Below, piece by piece: positions 24,550 to 34,196 of a DNA stretch of 64,000 nucleotides (its first letter is position 1; the number at the start of each line of letters is the position of its first letter). Source of the stretch: Paracoccus sp. SCSIO 75233. Lineage in GTDB: Bacteria > Pseudomonadota > Alphaproteobacteria > Rhodobacterales > Rhodobacteraceae. The stretch lies in the NCBI RefSeq assembly GCF_027912675.1, contig NZ_CP115757.1:1426001-1490000 (forward strand). Direction: 5' to 3'. The notes beneath the pieces are model-generated. The model saw only the letters and a program-made list of their open reading frames with translations, was not told the DNA's origin and did no database searches. A program made the position numbers and the translations under genes.

Positions 24550-26039
24550 GCCCAGTCGCGCCCGCGGATATGATCCGCCGCCCTCAGGGACAGCGCCGCA
24601 ATGGTCAGGGCCGGGTTCACGGCGGCGGAGGTCGGCAGGATGCTGGCGTCGGTGATGAACAGGTTCGGGTGGTCGTGGCTCCGCCCATAGACATCGGTGA
24701 CACAGCTGGCCGGGTCGAGGCCCATCTTTGCCGTGCCGCATTGATGGCTGGGTGTGCGCCGGTCGAAGGGCTTCGATAGCACCAGCGGATAGCCCGCCCG
24801 CCGGAGTTCTTTTTTCAGCCGCGCCACAAGCGCCTCATGCGCGTCCCAGTTCGAGCGCTTCCAGTCCAGCACGATCTGATCCCCCTTCAGCGTCACGCGG
24901 CTTTCGGGGTTGGGCAGATCCTCTGACATGGCATAGAGATCGAGCGCGCGTGAGGAGATCAACTTCGCCAGCGGCATCGGCAATCCCGACCCGGCGGCAA
25001 GGATCGGTCCCGTCACCCGGCCCAACATCTGAATATTGCCCAGCGGCGCGCCATCCGGCCCGCCCGTCTCATAGAAATCATTCACCATCAGCGTTTTCTG
25101 GTAGACGCTGTGGTTGCGCCGGAAGGGGTGGATTGCCAGCACCGCCGAGCAATTGTGGTTCATGAAATTCCGACCCAACTGGTCAGAGCTGTTCGCCAGC
25201 CCGCCGGGATGCGCCTCATCCGCCGAACGCAGAAGCAGTGCCGCCGTGTTGACCGCGCCGGTGGCGAGCGCGATCAATGGCGCCTCGATCCGCCGCGCAC
25301 CCTCTGCGCCGGTGACATGAACCGCCGTGATCCGCCCGCTTGCGTCGCAGTCAAGCCGCGTGGCACGGGTGCCGGTGAGCAGGGTGACGTTCGGATGCCG
25401 GAGCGCCTCCGCAATACCGACGGTCTCCGCATCCATCTTGCCGCCATTGGTGTCGGGGTAGCCATCCCATCCGGTATTGGCACGTTCCAACCAACGATCG
25501 AGATCGACGCCCAAAGGGAGCGCCGAGGGGTTCAGCCCGATCCGGCGCAGACGGGCGCGCAGATCCGCAATCTCCGGCTCGTCCGGGATCGGCGGGAAGG
25601 GGTAGCTGCCGGAATGATGCGGCTCGGTCGGGTCGGTCGAGGCATCGCCGCGCACACGATACATCTCTTCCGCGACCTGATACCACGGCTCCAGCTCCGC
25701 GTAAGAAATCGGCCAGCCGGGGGTGGTGCCGCCCATATGGCGGATCGGGCTGAAATCGGCCTCACGATAGCGCAGCAGCACCGCGCCGTAGAATTTCGAG
25801 TTGCCGCCGACATAGTAGAAATTTCCGGGGCTGAATGCCTGCCCCTGCCCGTCCAGCCATGTCTCATCGGGCCGGAACACGCCGCGACCGTGGATCGCAT
25901 AACCGTCGCGCGCCTCCGGACTGTCCTGCATCCGCTCGCCGGCCTCGACGATCAGGATGCGCCTGCCCGATGGCGCCAGGGCGGCGGCGAGGGTCGCGCC
26001 GCCCATGCCGGAGCCGATAATGACCAGATCAGCGTCCAT
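24546..26039 (-). CDS. GMC-family oxidoreductase (gluconate/pyranose dehydrogenase-like)
   Basis: A 497-residue FAD enzyme clearly different from the second GMC protein of this operon. The FAD site DLVIIGSGMGGATLAAALAP is at 3-22, followed by ILIVEAGERM. The N-terminal half has the FYYVGGNSKFYGAVLLR segment typical of the gluconate-dehydrogenase-like branch. The C-terminus has HQCGTAKMG with the catalytic His and DASILPTSAAVNPALTIAA with the catalytic Asn. It has no Tat signal and no small-subunit or cytochrome gene nearby, so it is probably a soluble sugar or polyol oxidase/dehydrogenase. The ATG at 26039 lies just after the ABC ATPase stop (TGAGATG); its stop overlaps the SDR remnant start. 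Confidence 0.9.
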   Translation of the reverse strand: MDADLVIIGSGMGGATLAAALAPSGRRILIVEAGERMQDSPEARDGYAIHGRGVFRPDETWLDGQGQAFSPGNFYYVGGNSKFYGAVLLRYREADFSPIRHMGGTTPGWPISYAELEPWYQVAEEMYRVRGDASTDPTEPHHSGSYPFPPIPDEPEIADLRARLRRIGLNPSALPLGVDLDRWLERANTGWDGYPDTNGGKMDAETVGIAEALRHPNVTLLTGTRATRLDCDASGRITAVHVTGAEGARRIEAPLIALATGAVNTAALLLRSADEAHPGGLANSSDQLGRNFMNHNCSAVLAIHPFRRNHSVYQKTLMVNDFYETGGPDGAPLGNIQMLGRVTGPILAAGSGLPMPLAKLISSRALDLYAMSEDLPNPESRVTLKGDQIVLDWKRSNWDAHEALVARLKKELRRAGYPLVLSKPFDRRTPSHQCGTAKMGLDPASCVTDVYGRSHDHPNLFITDASILPTSAAVNPALTIAALSLRAADHIRGRDWA

Positions 26040-26040
26040 C

Positions 26041-27159
26041 TCAGCCAACGATCCGGTCTTCGGTCTCGGGGTCGAAGACGACCGCCTTGTCCATGTTCAC
26101 GACAAAATCGAACGCCTGCCCTGCCTGCACATCCACATCGGCGCGCATCCGCGCGATGCAGGATTTGCCCGAAAGCTCGGTCTCGACGAAGGTGTCGGAC
26201 CCGGCGGGTTCGGTGACACTGACCAGATTATGCAGGGGTTGGGTGTTGCGCGCATTGCGGTCCACCCCGTCCGGGTCGGTGATCGCCTCCGGCCGGATGC
26301 CCAGCACCACCTCGCGCCCGAGATAGCCGCGCAGGTTTTCGCCGTCCTGCGACAGGCGCAGCGCGACCGGCTGGCCTTGCGCGTCCTTCAGCTCCGCAGC
26401 CAGCCCGCCATCAACCTCGCGCAGCGTCGCCGGAAGCAGGTTCATCGACGGGCTGCCCATGAAGCCCGCGACGAACATATTCGCCGGCTGGTCATAGATT
26501 TCCTTCGGTGTGCCAAGCTGCTGGACGTAACCCTTGTTCATCACCGCAATCCGGGTGGAGAGCGTCAGCGCCTCGATCTGGTCATGGGTGACGTAGACGA
26601 TGGTGCTTTTCAGCCGCTGATGCAGCTTCTTGATCTCCGTCCGCATATCGACGCGCAGCTTGGCGTCGAGGTTGGACAAAGGTTCATCGAACAGGAACAC
26701 ATCCGGGTCGCGGGTCAGCGCCCGGCCCATTGCTACGCGCTGCCGCTGTCCGCCCGATAGCTGCCCCGGCTTGCGGTCCAGCAGATGGTCGATCTGCAAG
26801 AGCTTCGCGACCTCATCCAGCTTCTTCTCCCGCTCAGGCTTCGGAATGCCGTGCATCTCCATCCCGAAGGTGATGTTGCCGCCAACGGTCATGTTTGGGT
26901 AAAGCGCATAGCTCTGGAACACCATCGCGATATTGCGCTTGGAGGGGTGTACGTCGTTGACCACCCGGTCCTTGATCGAGATCTCTCCGCTGGTGATATT
27001 CTCCAGCCCCGCGATCATGTTCAACAGCGTCGATTTCCCGCAACCGGACGGGCCGACGAGGACGAGGAACTCGCCTTCCTCCACGCCGATATCGACGCGG
27101 TGCAGCACCTCGACATTGCCATAGGATTTGGTGACGTTGTCAATGTTGAGAAAAGTCAT
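26041..27159 (-). CDS. ABC transporter ATP-binding protein, sugar type (MsmK/UgpC-like)
   Basis: A 372-residue ATPase of the CUT1 carbohydrate importer class. Walker A GPSGCGKSTLL is at about 37-47, the Q-loop FQSYALYPNMTV at about 81-92, the ABC signature LSGGQRQRVAMGRAL at about 134-148, Walker B VFLFDEPLSNLD follows and the H-loop is VTHDQIEALTL. The C-terminal 130 residues form the OB-type regulatory domain (VVLGIRPEAI, GSDTFVETELSGK). It follows the two permease genes with a three-base gap. It powers import of the operon's unknown substrate. Confidence 0.94.
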   Translation of the reverse strand: MTFLNIDNVTKSYGNVEVLHRVDIGVEEGEFLVLVGPSGCGKSTLLNMIAGLENITSGEISIKDRVVNDVHPSKRNIAMVFQSYALYPNMTVGGNITFGMEMHGIPKPEREKKLDEVAKLLQIDHLLDRKPGQLSGGQRQRVAMGRALTRDPDVFLFDEPLSNLDAKLRVDMRTEIKKLHQRLKSTIVYVTHDQIEALTLSTRIAVMNKGYVQQLGTPKEIYDQPANMFVAGFMGSPSMNLLPATLREVDGGLAAELKDAQGQPVALRLSQDGENLRGYLGREVVLGIRPEAITDPDGVDRNARNTQPLHNLVSVTEPAGSDTFVETELSGKSCIARMRADVDVQAGQAFDFVVNMDKAVVFDPETEDRIVG

Positions 27160-27162
27160 TCC

Positions 27163-28044
27163 TCACCCTTTCACAGAACCGGCCATCAGCCCGCGCACGA
27201 AATACCGGCCCGCCACGATATAGACGAGCAGCGTCGGCAGTGCGGCGAGGATCGCGCCGGCGAAGTGGACATTATATTCCTTGACCCCCGTGGAGCTGTT
27301 CACGAGGTTGTTCAGCGCCACGGTCATCGGCATGGAATCGAGATCGGCGAAAGATGCGCCGAACAGGAAGTCGTTCCAGATATTCGTGAACTGCCAGATG
27401 ATGCAGACGACCGCGATCGGCCCCGACACCGGCAGCATGATGCGCCAGAAGATGCGGAAGAACCCGGCCCCGTCCATCATCGCCGCCCGGACCAGCTCGG
27501 TCGGGAAAGCAGCGTAGTAATTGCGGAAGTAAAGCGTCGAGAAGCCGATGCCGTAGACCACATGGACAAGGATCAGCCCGGTGGTCGATCCGGCAAGCCC
27601 CAGCGTACCCAGCACCCGCGCCATCGGGATCAGCACGATCTGGAACGGGATGAAGCAGGAAAACAGCATCAGCCCGAACAGGATATTCGACCCGCGGAAC
27701 TGCCATTTCGTCAGGATATAGCCGTTCATCGCGCCAAGAATGGTCGAGATCGCCACGGCGGGCACGACCATCAGGATCGAGTTCATGAAATAGGGTTTCA
27801 GCCCGGTCGCCTCGACCCCGATCTGGGCGGATGACCACGCCGAGCCCCAGGGCGCCAGCGTCGGCTCCGCCGGAAGCGACATCATGTTGCCGCCGGTGAT
27901 TTCCGGCAATGGCTTGATCGAGTTGATCGCCATGATGAAGAACGGCAGCAGGTAGAACAATGCGAAGAAGATCAGCACCACATAGATAAAGGTGCGGGTG
28001 ATACGGCCTGTACGGACGGCCTGGTCCTGAGCGCCCCCGGACAT
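27163..28044 (-). CDS. ABC transporter permease (MalG-like)
   Basis: A 293-residue inner-membrane permease with about six helices. It begins with a cytoplasmic tail and LIFFALFYLLPFFIMAINSI, and the EAA loop for ATPase contact is RAAMMDGAGFFRIFWRIMLP (about 188-207). It is a MalG-type second permease of a carbohydrate importer. The start ATG shares one base with the stop of the upstream permease gene (TGATG); a GTG one codon earlier is also possible. Confidence 0.93.
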   Translation of the reverse strand: MSGGAQDQAVRTGRITRTFIYVVLIFFALFYLLPFFIMAINSIKPLPEITGGNMMSLPAEPTLAPWGSAWSSAQIGVEATGLKPYFMNSILMVVPAVAISTILGAMNGYILTKWQFRGSNILFGLMLFSCFIPFQIVLIPMARVLGTLGLAGSTTGLILVHVVYGIGFSTLYFRNYYAAFPTELVRAAMMDGAGFFRIFWRIMLPVSGPIAVVCIIWQFTNIWNDFLFGASFADLDSMPMTVALNNLVNSSTGVKEYNVHFAGAILAALPTLLVYIVAGRYFVRGLMAGSVKG

Positions 28045-28943
28045 CACTTCGGCTCCTTCAATTCGGCATAGACGTAAGGCACCATGATCGCGGCGATGCC
28101 CATCAGCATGATGACCGCAGATGCCGCGCCGACGCCCATCTGGTTGCGGGTGAAGGTGTAGCTGTACATGAACGTCGCCGGTAACTCCGTCGCCCGTCCC
28201 GGACCGCCGCCGGTCAGCGCGATCACAAGGTCATAGGATTTGATCGCAAGGTGGGCGAGGATCACGAAGGCCGACAGAAACGCCGGACGCAAAAGCGGGA
28301 TCACGATGCGGCGATACAGGTTCCAGTTCGACGCGCCGTCGATCTGGGCGGCCTTCAGCATCTCATTGTCGATGCCGCGCAGGCCCGCCAGAAACATCGC
28401 CATGACAAAGCCCGATGACTGCCAGACAGCGGCGATCACCAGCGTGTAGATGGCGTAGTCGCGATCCTTGATCCAGCCGAACTCGAAGCTTTCCCAGCCC
28501 CAGAGATGCATGGTGTTTTCCAGCCCGATACCGGGGTCCAGAAACCATTTCCACGCCGTCCCCGTGACGATGAAGCTGAGCGCCATCGGATAGAGATAGA
28601 TCGGGCGCAGCAACCCCTCGCCCCGGATTTTCTGGTCGAGAAAAATCGCCAGCATCAGCCCGATGACGATGCAGATCACGATATACAGCGTCGCGAAGAT
28701 CGCGAGGTTGATCAGCGCCGTCGTCCATGCCGACAGGCCGAACAGCCTTGCATAGTTCTCGAAGCCGACAAGGTCATAGCTGGGCAGCATCTTGCTGCCG
28801 GTAAAGGACAGGTAAATCGTGTAGGCGATGAAGCCATAGACGAAAATCAGCATTGCCGCGAGTGACGGCGACAGAACGATTTTGGGCAGCCAGTTCTGCA
28901 AAACGGTGCGCAGATCCTGTGGCGCGCGGTCGGACCGGGCCAT
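28044..28943 (-). CDS. ABC transporter permease (MalF/UgpA-like)
   Basis: A 299-residue permease with six predicted helices. The first is SLAAMLIFVYGFIAYTIYL. The EAA motif is KAAQIDGASNWNLYRRIVIP (about 206-225), followed by the last two helices ending in MLMGIAAIMVPYVYAEL. The ATG at 28943 is preferred because GGGGAGG lies seven bases upstream; an ATG two codons earlier sits too close to it. It follows the binding-protein gene and pairs with the MalG-like permease. Confidence 0.93.
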   Translation of the reverse strand: MARSDRAPQDLRTVLQNWLPKIVLSPSLAAMLIFVYGFIAYTIYLSFTGSKMLPSYDLVGFENYARLFGLSAWTTALINLAIFATLYIVICIVIGLMLAIFLDQKIRGEGLLRPIYLYPMALSFIVTGTAWKWFLDPGIGLENTMHLWGWESFEFGWIKDRDYAIYTLVIAAVWQSSGFVMAMFLAGLRGIDNEMLKAAQIDGASNWNLYRRIVIPLLRPAFLSAFVILAHLAIKSYDLVIALTGGGPGRATELPATFMYSYTFTRNQMGVGAASAVIMLMGIAAIMVPYVYAELKEPK

Positions 28944-29034
28944 TGACATTCCTCCCCTTTGGTAACGATGGCGCGGACAGATCCGCGCAAGGTGGCGGCG
29001 ACCCGGTTCGGGGCCGCCGCGCACGGGATACTGA

Positions 29035-30291
29035 TTACATCGCGCCTTCGACGGCGTTCAGCATTTCCTCGGCAGCTTCTTCGCTGCTGTACTCACCGTT
29101 GAAATGCGCGGTAATCACGTCATACATGGCGTTTTTCACCGCCGCCGGGTTGGCATGGCCGTGACCCATGGAGCCCAGAAGCGTGCCGGCCTCGGACGCA
29201 GCGGCGAGGTCTTTCATGCCCTGCTGACCGCAGGCGTCGAAACCTTCGTCAGACACATCGGTCCGGGCCGGAACCGAGCCTTTCACCTGGTTGAACGCGG
29301 CCTGGAAGGTCGGAGCCTCGATGGATTTCGCCATTTCGAGCTGCGCCGCACGGGCTTCTTCGTCACCCTGCTTGAACATCACGAACTGGTCGGAGTTGAA
29401 GGTCACGACGCCCTCCGTGCCCGGCACGCGGAAGCACAGGAAATCCTCGCCCGGTACTTTGCCCGCGCCAAGGAATTCGCCCTTGGCCCAGTCACCCATG
29501 ATCTGGAACGCGGCTTCATCGTTGATGACCATTGCGGAGGCAAGGTTCCAGTCGCGGCCCGAGAAATTGTCGTCCACGAATTCGCGAAGCTGACCCATCT
29601 TGTTGAACGCCTCGACCATTTCAGGCGAGTTCAGCGCCTCCGGGTCGAGATCGATCATCGAGGCCTGATAGAATTCCGGCCCGCCGGAGGCCAGAACCGC
29701 GCTGTCGAAGATCGTCGCTTCCTGCCACGGCTGACCGCCATGTGCGAGCGCGACCTTGCCGGAATCCTTCACAGCCTGAAGGGCGGCGATGAATTCGTCC
29801 CAGCTGGTCGGCTGTGCGATGCCAAGCTCGTCCAGAATGGCCTTGTTCGCCCAGACCCAGTTGGTCGAGTGGACGTTGACCGGAGCCGCGATCCAGCTTC
29901 CGTCGGGTTTGGAGAATTTCTGGATGGCAGCCGGGATCACCTCGTCCCAGTTCTCGGCCTCAGCCGCCTCGTTCAGGTCAGCCAGAATATCGCCCTGATC
30001 GACCCAGTCGAGAATATCGAAGCCCAGCATCTGCACGGCGGTCGGCGGGTTGCCGGAGGTGACGCGGGCGCGCAGCGCAGTCATCGCCGCCTCGCCGCCG
30101 CCACCTGCGACCGGCATGTCGGCCCAGCCGATGCCTTTGCTTTCCAGATCCTCTTTCAGCACGTTCAGCGCCGCGGCCTCGCCGCCAGCGGTCCACCAGT
30201 GCAGGACTTCCACATCCGCCGCACTCGCCGCCCCGGCCGTCAGGCCAAGCGCCATTGCCGCCGTGGTTGCCAGTTTCAGTTTCAAACGCAT
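29035..30291 (-). CDS. Sugar-type ABC transporter substrate-binding protein
   Basis: A 418-residue periplasmic binding protein (cluster B, family 1 fold). The Sec signal peptide covers residues 1-24 ([17 protein letters not shown], cleavage after ASA), and the mature part opens with [20 protein letters not shown]. Aromatic residues in HWW and GGQPWQEAT are placed as in glucose/mannose-type binding proteins. This resemblance suggests a sugar, glycoside or polyol ligand, but the true ligand cannot be read from sequence. GGAGGTAACC gives a strong ribosome-binding site. It is the first transporter gene and is probably the most highly translated one in the operon. Confidence 0.92.
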   Translation of the reverse strand: MRLKLKLATTAAMALGLTAGAASAADVEVLHWWTAGGEAAALNVLKEDLESKGIGWADMPVAGGGGEAAMTALRARVTSGNPPTAVQMLGFDILDWVDQGDILADLNEAAEAENWDEVIPAAIQKFSKPDGSWIAAPVNVHSTNWVWANKAILDELGIAQPTSWDEFIAALQAVKDSGKVALAHGGQPWQEATIFDSAVLASGGPEFYQASMIDLDPEALNSPEMVEAFNKMGQLREFVDDNFSGRDWNLASAMVINDEAAFQIMGDWAKGEFLGAGKVPGEDFLCFRVPGTEGVVTFNSDQFVMFKQGDEEARAAQLEMAKSIEAPTFQAAFNQVKGSVPARTDVSDEGFDACGQQGMKDLAAASEAGTLLGSMGHGHANPAAVKNAMYDVITAHFNGEYSSEEAAEEMLNAVEGAM

Positions 30292-30332
30292 GGTTACCTC
30301 CCGTTTACGTTTATGTTGTGACGGTTGTTCCG

Positions 30333-31856
30333 TCAGCCCGCGTTCACCCAGAGCGACCGTCCACGCGCCACGCGCAGCTGCACGGTCTTGACCTCCAGAT
30401 ATTCTTCCAGCCCGTAGCGGCCAAGCTCGCGGCCCTGACCGCTTTCCTTGACACCACCAAACGGCATTTCGGCAAATCCGTCCATCCATGTATTTGTCCA
30501 GACCGTTCCGGCCTGAACATTTCTGGCGAATTTCAGGCAGGTATGGATATTCTCGCTCCAGACACCGGCGGACAAGCCATAAGCCGCATCATTGGCCAGC
30601 CGAATCGCCTCATCCTCGTCGCGGAAGGTCAGCACGGACAGGACCGGGCCGAACACCTCCTCCCGCGCAATCGGCATATCGGGCGTCACGCCGGACACCA
30701 CGGTCGGCTGGTAAAAACGGCCCTGAAGCCCCGGCACCTCCAGCGGGGCGCCGCCGATTTCCACCTTTGCACCCGCCTTCGCCGCGTCCTTCACATAGCT
30801 GTCGATCTTGCCCTGATGCGCGTCGGAGATAATCGCCCCGACCTGCGTCCGCGCATCCAGCGGATCACCGAACGGCACCTTTGCTGACAATTTGTTCACC
30901 TTGGCAACAAGTTCTTCGGCCACATCCTCATGCACGATGATCCGGCTGCCGGAATTGCAGCATTCGCCCATGTTGAAATAGACGCCGAACACGATGGCAT
31001 CCGCCGCCGCATCCAGATCGGCATCGGGGAAGATCACCTGCGGATTCTTGCCGCCGAGCTCCAGCGAGACTTTTTTCAGCGTGCCGGAGGCCGCAGCGAC
31101 GATGCGCTTGCCGACCCCGGTGGAGCCGGTGAAGCTGACCATGTCGACGCGGGCATCCGATGACATCAGCGTCCCGACCGGATCGCCAAAGCCCAGCACG
31201 ATATTCACCACACCCGCCGGCAACCCGGCCTCGGTCAGCAATTCGCCCAGAATGACCGTGGTTGACGGCGTCATCTCGGACGGTTTGACCACAGCCGTGC
31301 AGCCCGCAGCCAATGCGAAGGGCAGTTTCTGGCTGACGATCAGGAAGGGAAAATTCCACGGCGTAATGATTGCCGCGACCCCGATCGGCTCTTTCAGCAC
31401 CACGCCCAGCATATCCGCGCCGAGGCTGTTATGGCTGTCGCCATGCACCGTCCGCGCGAGTGATGCAGCATAGCGCCACAGATCCGCCGCGCCCTCGATC
31501 TCGCCACGGGACTGGCTGATTGGCTTGCCGGATTCCAACACCTCGATCAGCGCCAGACGCTCCCGGTTCTCGTCGATCAGATCGGCCACGCGGTTCAGTA
31601 GCGCCGCACGATCCTTGCCCGGCATCTGCCGCCATGTGCCTTCGTCGAAAGCATGGCGGGCAGCGGCAATCGCGGCTTCGGTCTCAACCGTTCCACCCTT
31701 GGCGGAGTTGCTGACAACGAGCCCATGCGAGGGCGAGACCCGCTCGAAGGTCGCCCCGTCGGCGCTGTCCTGCCACGCCCCGCCGATCAGATGGCGGTTC
31801 TGCCGCGCTTCGGGGATGCTCGCGCCTGCATCGGAAATTACGGTCAGTTCGGTCAT
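30333..31856 (-). CDS. NAD(P)-dependent aldehyde dehydrogenase
   Basis: A 507-residue aldehyde dehydrogenase of the betaine-aldehyde/aminobutyraldehyde branch. NAD-binding [10 protein letters not shown] lies at about 164-173, [12 protein letters not shown] at about 243-254, the catalytic Glu is in LELGGKNPQ (about 267-275) and the catalytic Cys in [10 protein letters not shown] near residue 300. The start MTELTVIS is preferred over a Met 22 codons upstream. It follows the enoyl-CoA hydratase gene by one base and precedes the binding protein. In the operon it probably oxidises the aldehyde made by one of the GMC enzymes to an acid. Confidence 0.92.
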   Translation of the reverse strand: MTELTVISDAGASIPEARQNRHLIGGAWQDSADGATFERVSPSHGLVVSNSAKGGTVETEAAIAAARHAFDEGTWRQMPGKDRAALLNRVADLIDENRERLALIEVLESGKPISQSRGEIEGAADLWRYAASLARTVHGDSHNSLGADMLGVVLKEPIGVAAIITPWNFPFLIVSQKLPFALAAGCTAVVKPSEMTPSTTVILGELLTEAGLPAGVVNIVLGFGDPVGTLMSSDARVDMVSFTGSTGVGKRIVAAASGTLKKVSLELGGKNPQVIFPDADLDAAADAIVFGVYFNMGECCNSGSRIIVHEDVAEELVAKVNKLSAKVPFGDPLDARTQVGAIISDAHQGKIDSYVKDAAKAGAKVEIGGAPLEVPGLQGRFYQPTVVSGVTPDMPIAREEVFGPVLSVLTFRDEDEAIRLANDAAYGLSAGVWSENIHTCLKFARNVQAGTVWTNTWMDGFAEMPFGGVKESGQGRELGRYGLEEYLEVKTVQLRVARGRSLWVNAG

Positions 31857-31857
31857 G

Positions 31858-32628
31858 TCAACTCCCCGGAAAGGCCGGTTTACGTTTCTCGGCGAAGGCA
31901 GCAACGCCTTCGGCCTTGTCATCGCTGGCCGCGATCATGCCGCTGCCGAGCGCTTCGATCATTGCATTGCGATCTTCGCCGGTCGCGGCGTGGATCATGT
32001 ATTTCGCAACTTCCGTCGCCCGTGGCGAGGTCTCCCGCAACTTCGCGGCGATCTGTCGCGCTGCGTCCAGCGGATCGTCCGCGACCTCCGCCACCAGCCC
32101 GAGCGACAGCGCCCGCTGCGCGTCGATCCGCCGCCCGAAAATCGCCATCTCCTTCAGCACCGGCACCGGGATCAGCCGGGCCAGACGCTGCGTGCCGGAC
32201 CAGCCGGGCACGATACCGACCTGCGTCTCCGGCAGGGCCAGCGTCGCCTGCGGGGCCATGACGCGGATGTCACAGCAGGAAGCAAGCTCCAGCCCGCCAC
32301 CGAAGGCATGGGCGTGGATGACGGCAATGGTCGGTTTCGACAGCCGCGCCAGCCGGTCAAAAATACGATGCCCGCCCCGCACCCAGTCCCGCGCGAAATC
32401 GAAGGGCGACAGGACCGACCACGCCTTGATATCGGCACCAGCGCAAAAGGCCCGCTCGCCCTCACCACGCAGGATCACGCAGCGCACGGCCGGATCGCCA
32501 TCCAGTGCCACAGAATGACGGTCGAGCGCCGCCAGCATATCCGGCGTGAACGCATTCAGCCGACGCGGATTGTTCAGGCTGAGCGTCGCGATGCCATCGA
32601 CAATTTCCAGATCCAGCGAGGCGGTCAT
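31858..32628 (-). CDS. Enoyl-CoA hydratase/isomerase family protein
   Basis: A 256-residue crotonase-fold protein. The oxyanion-hole loop GERAFCAGADIKAW is at about 55-70, and both catalytic glutamates of a true hydratase are present, in GGGLELASCCD (about 107-117) and LPETQVGIVPGWSG (about 128-141). It should hydrate an enoyl-CoA; a hydratase/lyase role cannot be ruled out. Its start overlaps the CoA-transferase stop (ATGA). A hydratase plus a CoA-transferase inside a sugar-type ABC operon is unusual and argues for a CoA-dependent route. Confidence 0.9.
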   Translation of the reverse strand: MTASLDLEIVDGIATLSLNNPRRLNAFTPDMLAALDRHSVALDGDPAVRCVILRGEGERAFCAGADIKAWSVLSPFDFARDWVRGGHRIFDRLARLSKPTIAVIHAHAFGGGLELASCCDIRVMAPQATLALPETQVGIVPGWSGTQRLARLIPVPVLKEMAIFGRRIDAQRALSLGLVAEVADDPLDAARQIAAKLRETSPRATEVAKYMIHAATGEDRNAMIEALGSGMIAASDDKAEGVAAFAEKRKPAFPGS

Positions 32629-34196
32629 AGCGGCAACTCCATCACGCCCTCGGCCAGCAGGGATTTCGGCATCAGCGTGGCGTTCTCCGCCAGCTTCACG
32701 CGGCCTTGCGACGCCTCGACAATGTCACGCTGCGGTTCGATCCCCGGCATGATCTCGGTCGCGAGCAGCCCGTCAGCGGTCAGCCGGATCACGCAGCGTT
32801 CGGTGATATAAAGCACCTTCTGCCCGGTCTCGACCGCGCGGCGGCCCGAGAAGGTGACATGTTCGACCGTCTCGACCATCTTGGTGAATTTGCCCGGCGC
32901 CCGCACACGCAGCCCGTCAGCCGTCAGTTCCAGATCCGCCGCGGCCTCGAAAAAGCCCGAGAACACGATCTCCGGCGCATTGGCCGTAATGTCGACAAAC
33001 CCGCCGCAACCCGCTGTCAGATAAGGTTTCTTGCCAAGCTTGGAGACGTTGACATTGCCCTCCACATCCACCTCAAGGAAGGACAGGAACGACAGGTCGA
33101 ACCCGCCACCCTGAAAATAGGTGAATTGCTGCGGCGAGGGGACATAGGCATCCGCGTTCGACGCACAACCGAAGGCAAAGCCGGTCAGGGGCATACCGCC
33201 AACAGCACCCTGCTCAATGGCCCATGTGACCGCGTCGGGATGGCCCGCCTCCAGCAGGATACGCGGCACCATGGCGCTGATCCCGAAGCCGAGATTGGCG
33301 GTCTGGCCACGCTTCAACTCCATCGCGGCGCGTCGGGCGATGACCTTCTCCACCCCATGCTCGGCAAAGGTAAAGCTGTCCCAGGGGCGCATCACCTGCC
33401 CCGAGATCGCCGGATCATAGGGCGTCTCGGTGGTCTGCATCTGGTCCTCAGCGATCACGATCAGATCGACCAGATGGCCCGGCACATGGACATCATGCGG
33501 ACGCAGCGATCCGCGCGCCGTCACCCGCTTGACCTGCGCAATCACCAGCCCGCCATGATTGCGCGCCGTAATAGCCTGTTCCAGTGCGCCCAGATAAGCG
33601 CCCTCATGTTCATAGGTCAGGTTGCCGTGCTCATCCGCCGTGGTGGCGCGGATAATGGCGACATCGGGGATGATATTCGGGAAATGCAGCCATGTCTGGC
33701 CGCCGAATTCCTGCCGGAACACGATGGGATCGGCAGCCGCGCGATCATTCATCGCACAACCCTCGCGGATCGGATCGACGAAGGTGTCCAGCCCGACGCG
33801 GGTCAGCACGCCGGGACGCCGCGCGCCCGCATCGCGGTTCATGTCGAACAGGATGCCGGACGGCACGTTATAGGCCGCAACCCGGTTTTCCACGACCATG
33901 CGCCAGATCTCCGGCATCGGCAGGGAGGACGGGCCGGAGGGATACGACCCCGCCACGATCTTCGTCAGCAAGCCGTCCCTGGCAATGTGGTCCACACCTT
34001 TGACGCCATACATATCCCCCGCCGCAATCGGATGCAGCGTGGTCAACCCGCGCGGATGCCCCTCAGCCTCAAAGCGCGCGCCGATGGCGGCCAAGACCGC
34101 GTCCGGGCAGCCCAGCCCGGAGGACGAGCTGACCGACACAACGGCATCATCCCCGATCCGTGCGGCAGCATCTGCGGCGGAAACAATCTTCGACAT
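32625..34196 (-). CDS. Family I acyl-CoA:acetate/3-ketoacid CoA-transferase (fused subunits)
   Basis: A 523-residue enzyme with the A and B subunits in one chain, as in propionate/acetate CoA-transferases. The A half has IVAGSYPSGPSSLPM; the B half has the catalytic Glu in WAIEQGAVGGMPLTG near residue 330, followed by FDLSFLSFLEVDVEGNVNVS and CGGFVDIT. It would move CoA from acetyl-CoA or succinyl-CoA to the acid made in this pathway. No acyl-CoA dehydrogenase or synthetase is encoded in the operon. Its start shares a base with the upstream oxidoreductase stop (TGATG). Confidence 0.92.
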   Translation of the reverse strand: MSKIVSAADAAARIGDDAVVSVSSSSGLGCPDAVLAAIGARFEAEGHPRGLTTLHPIAAGDMYGVKGVDHIARDGLLTKIVAGSYPSGPSSLPMPEIWRMVVENRVAAYNVPSGILFDMNRDAGARRPGVLTRVGLDTFVDPIREGCAMNDRAAADPIVFRQEFGGQTWLHFPNIIPDVAIIRATTADEHGNLTYEHEGAYLGALEQAITARNHGGLVIAQVKRVTARGSLRPHDVHVPGHLVDLIVIAEDQMQTTETPYDPAISGQVMRPWDSFTFAEHGVEKVIARRAAMELKRGQTANLGFGISAMVPRILLEAGHPDAVTWAIEQGAVGGMPLTGFAFGCASNADAYVPSPQQFTYFQGGGFDLSFLSFLEVDVEGNVNVSKLGKKPYLTAGCGGFVDITANAPEIVFSGFFEAAADLELTADGLRVRAPGKFTKMVETVEHVTFSGRRAVETGQKVLYITERCVIRLTADGLLATEIMPGIEPQRDIVEASQGRVKLAENATLMPKSLLAEGVMELPL